From NCBI RefSeq assembly GCF_019925205.1, contig NC_083566.1, positions 19,716,001 through 19,780,000 of the forward strand: DNA of 64,000 nucleotides, read 5' to 3'. The DNA comes from Metopolophium dirhodum (lineage: Eukaryota; Arthropoda; Insecta; Hemiptera; Aphididae). The translations under genes were made by a program, and so were the position numbers. The notes under the pieces were generated by a model. The model saw only the letters and a program-made list of their open reading frames with translations. It was not told where the DNA came from and did not search any database. Positions within the stretch are counted from its first letter, which is position 1, and each line of letters starts with the position of its first letter. Shown piece after piece: positions 61,301 through 64,000 of the stretch.

Positions 61301-63251
61301 TCCTCTTTCCTGTCCCGAAATAAGAACGCGTTCCCGTTCCTTTTTAAAAAGGAACGCGTTCCCGTTCCTTCATGTTCCTTTTTTTGCAATTTGAGTGGTG
61401 GTCAATGGTGTATTTTGCGAACAATTTTTAAGTCAGAAATAATCGAACCGAGAGAGTTAACCGATTATTTCTGACTTAAAAATTTTTCGCAAAAAACACC
61501 ATTGACCACCACTGAAATCGGTTAACTCACTCCTTTCTAGGAGCACCGATTTTTAACAAAAATGATTTGTCTTAGATTTTTTTTTGTTATAATTCAAAAG
61601 TTGTATAGCGTAGACTTGAAACTTTATATATATACATTCATATTGCATAATTGCATAATATTATACATTTATATTACTATAGTAGTATAGTATACAGTGT
61701 ATAGTGTGTACTATACACGATACACCACACATAGAGACATGCTATAGGTTATAGGCTTATAGCCCATAGGAGTATAGGACATAGTATGATACAACAATCT
61801 GTTTTTTTTTTTAATTCAATTTATTTGAAAAAATATTTTTATACTGACATTTTGTTTTGTTTGAGAAGAACTAATTTGGCGCGCGGAACCGGAAACGACC
61901 CGGAACACGACACGTAGTCGACCGACGGCGTCGCGGCTCAGTTTTGGCGCGGAAACACACTATATGCGCTTCATAAAATATACTGTGGCACTCAACGTGT
62001 TAAAATTTTTTCATTATTTGAGGAACGGAAATTTTCGTTCAAGTTCCTTCAAAATAGGAACTCGTTCCCGTTCCTCGTTCCTATATTTTAAATGGAACGC
62101 GTTCCTTCCCAACACTGTATTATATATAGTATATATAATTATTATGTGACTGTAAATATTTTAATTTTTGTTTTATGTTACATTATACTATAATGTAGCC
62201 CTCCTCGCCCCCCTTAAACTAAAAATGTCTACTATGACGACTTGTGTCATAAAATCCTGTTCACCACGCCACTGATTATTAGTATATATTATTATAAGTT
62301 GTAAACTATAAAATGTATAATAAATAGTTAAAAAGAGATACTACTCTGCTGTACATTAGGTGCCTTATGGTGGGTCACTGTAATGGAATTAAAATCGTAA
62401 TTTTCTTATGTTCATAAATAACTCAAAAAGAGTAAAAATATGAAAATGCTAATATGAAGCTCCGTTGAAATGTCATAAGTGTTTACGGGTATTACTTAAA
62501 TCAATTTTGTCAAAAACTGGTTTTACGTAAAAATCTGTTTTTCCCGACACTTTAAAAGCTATTTATAATTTTTTTACATTTGATCCTTCAAAGTATCAAC
62601 TAAAAACAATATATATATATATTTTTCAGAGGAATGCTGCAACCACAGCGCCCTCCCTCCTCCCCACACACATCATAAATACGCCCATGATATTAATGTT
62701 GTATCTTTATTTAATTGTTTAATGATAAATTATATAAAACTAATACTAATTAATGTTTATTTATTTAATTAATTATAAATTATTTATTTATATAGATGGA
62801 AACAAAAACAATTAACTGGAGGTTTATTGATTTTGGATGATGTATGCAGTAATGAAATAGTTAAATCCCTGGATATCGGATGTAAAATATTAATAACAAC
62901 AAATGATATAAGTATTATGGATGATATAATAGATACTCGAGTGAAATATTTAAAAGTAAATGAAGGATTTGAAGAAAAGGAAACTTTAGATTTATTTTCA
63001 AAATGTTTAAGTGTCGACTTAAGGTCTTTACCTTCACATGCATCAAAACTTCATAGTATATGCAAAGGTATTACAGTTTTTTTTAATGTACTATAATTTG
63101 ATTTTAATATATTTATTTATTTAGGATTTCCATTAACTATTTCACTTATTGCTGCTCAACTCGAAGTTCATAGAGAAGAAACCATTAATAATACCGATAG
63201 ATGGGAATTTTATTTGAATGAATTATCAGATAAAACTAGTGAACCTTTTAA
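58303..63251 (+). CDS. Apaf-1/Dark-like apoptosome protein, 5' part (continues past the right edge)
   Basis: Six exons are found: 58303-58452, 59437-59670, 59739-59876, 60449-60603, 62796-63067 and 63125-63251, giving 358 residues before the window ends in the next intron. Residues 1 to about 90 form a helical region consistent with a CARD. NB-ARC follows, with P-loop G149-MTGCGKSSL, Walker B LLILDDV (236-242), ILITTND and the CKGFPLTISLI (GxP) motif near 317, then DRWEFYLNEL, matching Apaf-1 order. Apaf-1 oligomerises on activation and recruits initiator caspases through CARD contacts, in the cytosol. The WD40 part expected for the family would lie beyond the window. The start ATG is the first in the exon and follows an in-frame stop. 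The last donor is ttaa|gtaact. Intron 4 carries nested hAT elements. Confidence 0.88.
58453..59436 (+). other. Intron 1 of the Apaf-1-like gene
   Basis: The 5' part is AT-rich. From about 58980 to 59410 the base composition is more even, and a frame at 58828-59094 resembles decayed coding sequence. The stretch ends in ataaataaataac, like a retroposon tail. I suspect an old LINE or processed remnant but see no diagnostic motif. Confidence 0.35.
60785..60920 (+). mobile_element. SINE fragment (tail half), plus orientation
   Basis: The words cgttcctccccctacta and taatggcccaagttgctggg, followed by an A-rich tail, match in order the 3' half of the SINE at 54050-54340 read on its sense strand. The tRNA-like head is missing. 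Confidence 0.6.
61083..61121 (-). mobile_element. SINE fragment (middle), minus orientation
   Basis: The words aatttctaattgggcaccca and tctgccatgccc match the plus-strand reading of the middle of the SINE at 54050-54340. Its orientation is opposite to the fragment at 60785, so it is a separate insertion or rearranged piece. Confidence 0.45.
61222..62117. mobile_element. hAT-family non-autonomous element with exact 8-bp duplication
   Basis: It starts cagtgttgggaaagttcctt and ends aaggaacgcgttccttcccaacactg-like on the opposite strand: the inverted 12-mers cagtgttgggaa / ttcccaacactg are perfect. The octamer tattatat is exactly duplicated at 61214-61221 and 62118-62125. Sub-terminal copies of gttcccgttcct recur on both sides and are probable transposase sites. 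The interior has a large hairpin at 61394-61513 and a CpG-rich block at 61878-61941, but no transposase frame. Confidence 0.85.
61394..61513. repeat. 52-bp near-perfect hairpin inside the hAT element
   Basis: The arms 61394-61445 and 61462-61513 are reverse complements with two mismatches in 52 positions, separated by a 16-nt loop. A second, smaller pair, gagttaaccgat in the loop region and atcggttaactc at 61517-61528, could form an alternative stem. Such arms would make a stable RNA stem if the intron is transcribed. Confidence 0.85.
62325..62620 (-). repeat. Dispersed repeat family fragment
   Basis: It begins with actctgctgtacattagg and gtgggtcactgtaatgga and continues with short, degenerate internal blocks (aactcaaaaagagtaaaaat, atcaattttgtcaaaaact). 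It is in intron 4 of the Apaf-1-like gene. Confidence 0.5.
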
Positions 63252-64000
63252 GTAACTATTATTTTAAGATACTGTAAAACATACTATTCATAGTTAAATT
63301 GTGGATGGATTTCTCTACTCTGTTCGACAAGCGAACTTGCCTGGCTATAGAGAATACTATAGTTCTAGTTAATACTTATAGTTGGTAATGGTAGGCAAGG
63401 AGTGGATACAACAAAAATCTTCATGTTGAAAATCTGTACTCACTCGAAACAAAGTATAATCACTATTTATTTTGGAGGGGAAGGAGAGTAAATTAATTAT
63501 TCTCAACACGTCCACTGCGGTGTTAAAGTACAAAGTTTAATAAAAATGTAATTATTCAAGAATATAACTATTTTTCCATCATTTAATATTATTCCAAAAC
63601 AGAACAATTATAGCACATGAATAATGATATTTTAGTTATTCCTGAGTTATAATTCCTAAATTAATTTTCATTATTAAAAAAAGTTTGATTCTGCTCTGCT
63701 CTACAGTAGGTTACATGTTGGTCACTGTAATGAATGTTGTTAAATTTGAATTTAATTATATAATATCATTGTATACAAAAAAAAACTATTCTGAGCGGAG
63801 ATTGTCTGTCAGTCAGCCTGTATTATAATAATATTTTGAAACTACAACAATTTACCTAAGATTGTTATTCGTCGTTTAAAAAATCTAATTTTGTACAAAT
63901 TTGAACTTAAAATAATAATTTATTGGAAGTAGTGTCACTGGAAACTCCCTTCCCTCAAGATTTTCATGTCCTGTAATATTCATCTCATCATATTTACTTA
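63252..64000 (+). other. Start of the next Apaf-1-like intron, cut by the window edge
   Basis: It follows donor ttaa|gtaact. Apart from the repeat fragment at 63690-63830, the sequence is AT-rich with no exon that continues the NB-ARC domain. The remaining exons must lie to the right. Confidence 0.6.
63690..63830 (-). repeat. Dispersed repeat family right-end fragment
   Basis: It shows ctctgctctacagtaggtta, tggtcactgtaatgaatgtt, tatcattgtatac and tattctgagcggagattgtc in family order. It lies in the intron that follows the last visible Apaf-1-like exon. Confidence 0.55.

Larger units (their letters stand above)
61130..62274. mobile_element. Outer hAT-type MITE, interrupted by another hAT element
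   Basis: The ends cagtagcgtgtgaaca and, reversed, cagtggcgtggtgaaca pair as terminal inverted repeats. The flanks tgtattag (61122-61129) and attattag (62275-62282) match at six of eight positions. Without the inner element it would be about 240 bp. It lies in intron 4 of the Apaf-1-like gene. Confidence 0.5.

Noticed and set aside
1..64000. Viral insertion, bacterial gene transfer or CRISPR-like array
   Set aside because: No intronless bacterial-type gene, viral motif or regularly spaced repeat array was seen. The repeats are dispersed, transposon-like and irregular.

Overview
This 64 kb window is AT-rich eukaryotic DNA with spliced, insect-type genes. It is probably from an aphid or a close hemipteran relative. 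That assignment is inference, resting on base composition, recurrent short words such as taggtacctat, very compact exons in transposon-filled introns, and the gene set. No bacterial operons, viral genes or CRISPR arrays are visible. I joined exons by hand at GT/AG sites with matching phase; gene identities come from recalled family motifs, not from searches.

Layout from left to right. (1) 773-3321 (+): a two-exon EcKinase-like/CHK small-molecule kinase behind a GC- and CpG-rich promoter. (2) 4460-28407 (-): an RNF19-type RBR ubiquitin ligase whose 25-nt first coding exon lies 19 kb from the second. Its exon for the second membrane segment was not found. The 19 kb intron is packed with copies of one dispersed repeat family, including a large inverted pair. 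(3) 31512-33927 (+): pyrroline-5-carboxylate reductase in seven exons. (4) 34083-40373 (-): splicing factor PRPF18 in four exons, tail to tail with P5CR. Its introns hold a jockey-like LINE split by a Merlin-like DNA transposon, and a long-TIR Tc1/mariner-type element. (5) 41944-46253 (+): mitochondrial D-2-hydroxyglutarate dehydrogenase in seven exons, divergent from PRPF18. (6) 47960-50242 (+): the mRNA 3'-end-processing protein WDR33, with an uninterrupted coding region. (7) 50.2-58.3 kb: gene-free, with hAT-type MITEs and a three-level nest of TIR element, LINE and tRNA-derived SINE. (8) 58303 to beyond the right edge (+): an Apaf-1/Dark-like gene with a CARD-like region and NB-ARC, whose fourth intron contains a hAT element nested in another.

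The genes do not form one pathway; they are housekeeping genes in typical metazoan order: mRNA processing (WDR33, PRPF18), mitochondrial metabolism (P5CR, D2HGDH), ubiquitin signalling (RNF19) and apoptosis (Apaf-1). The most informative non-genic content is the dated layers of transposon insertion, several with exact target-site duplications. I did not find a convincing new multi-gene system. The strongest leads are the incomplete RNF19 C-terminus, the sharp base-composition break in the kinase gene, the nested insertions, and a 52-bp near-perfect hairpin inside a hAT element.
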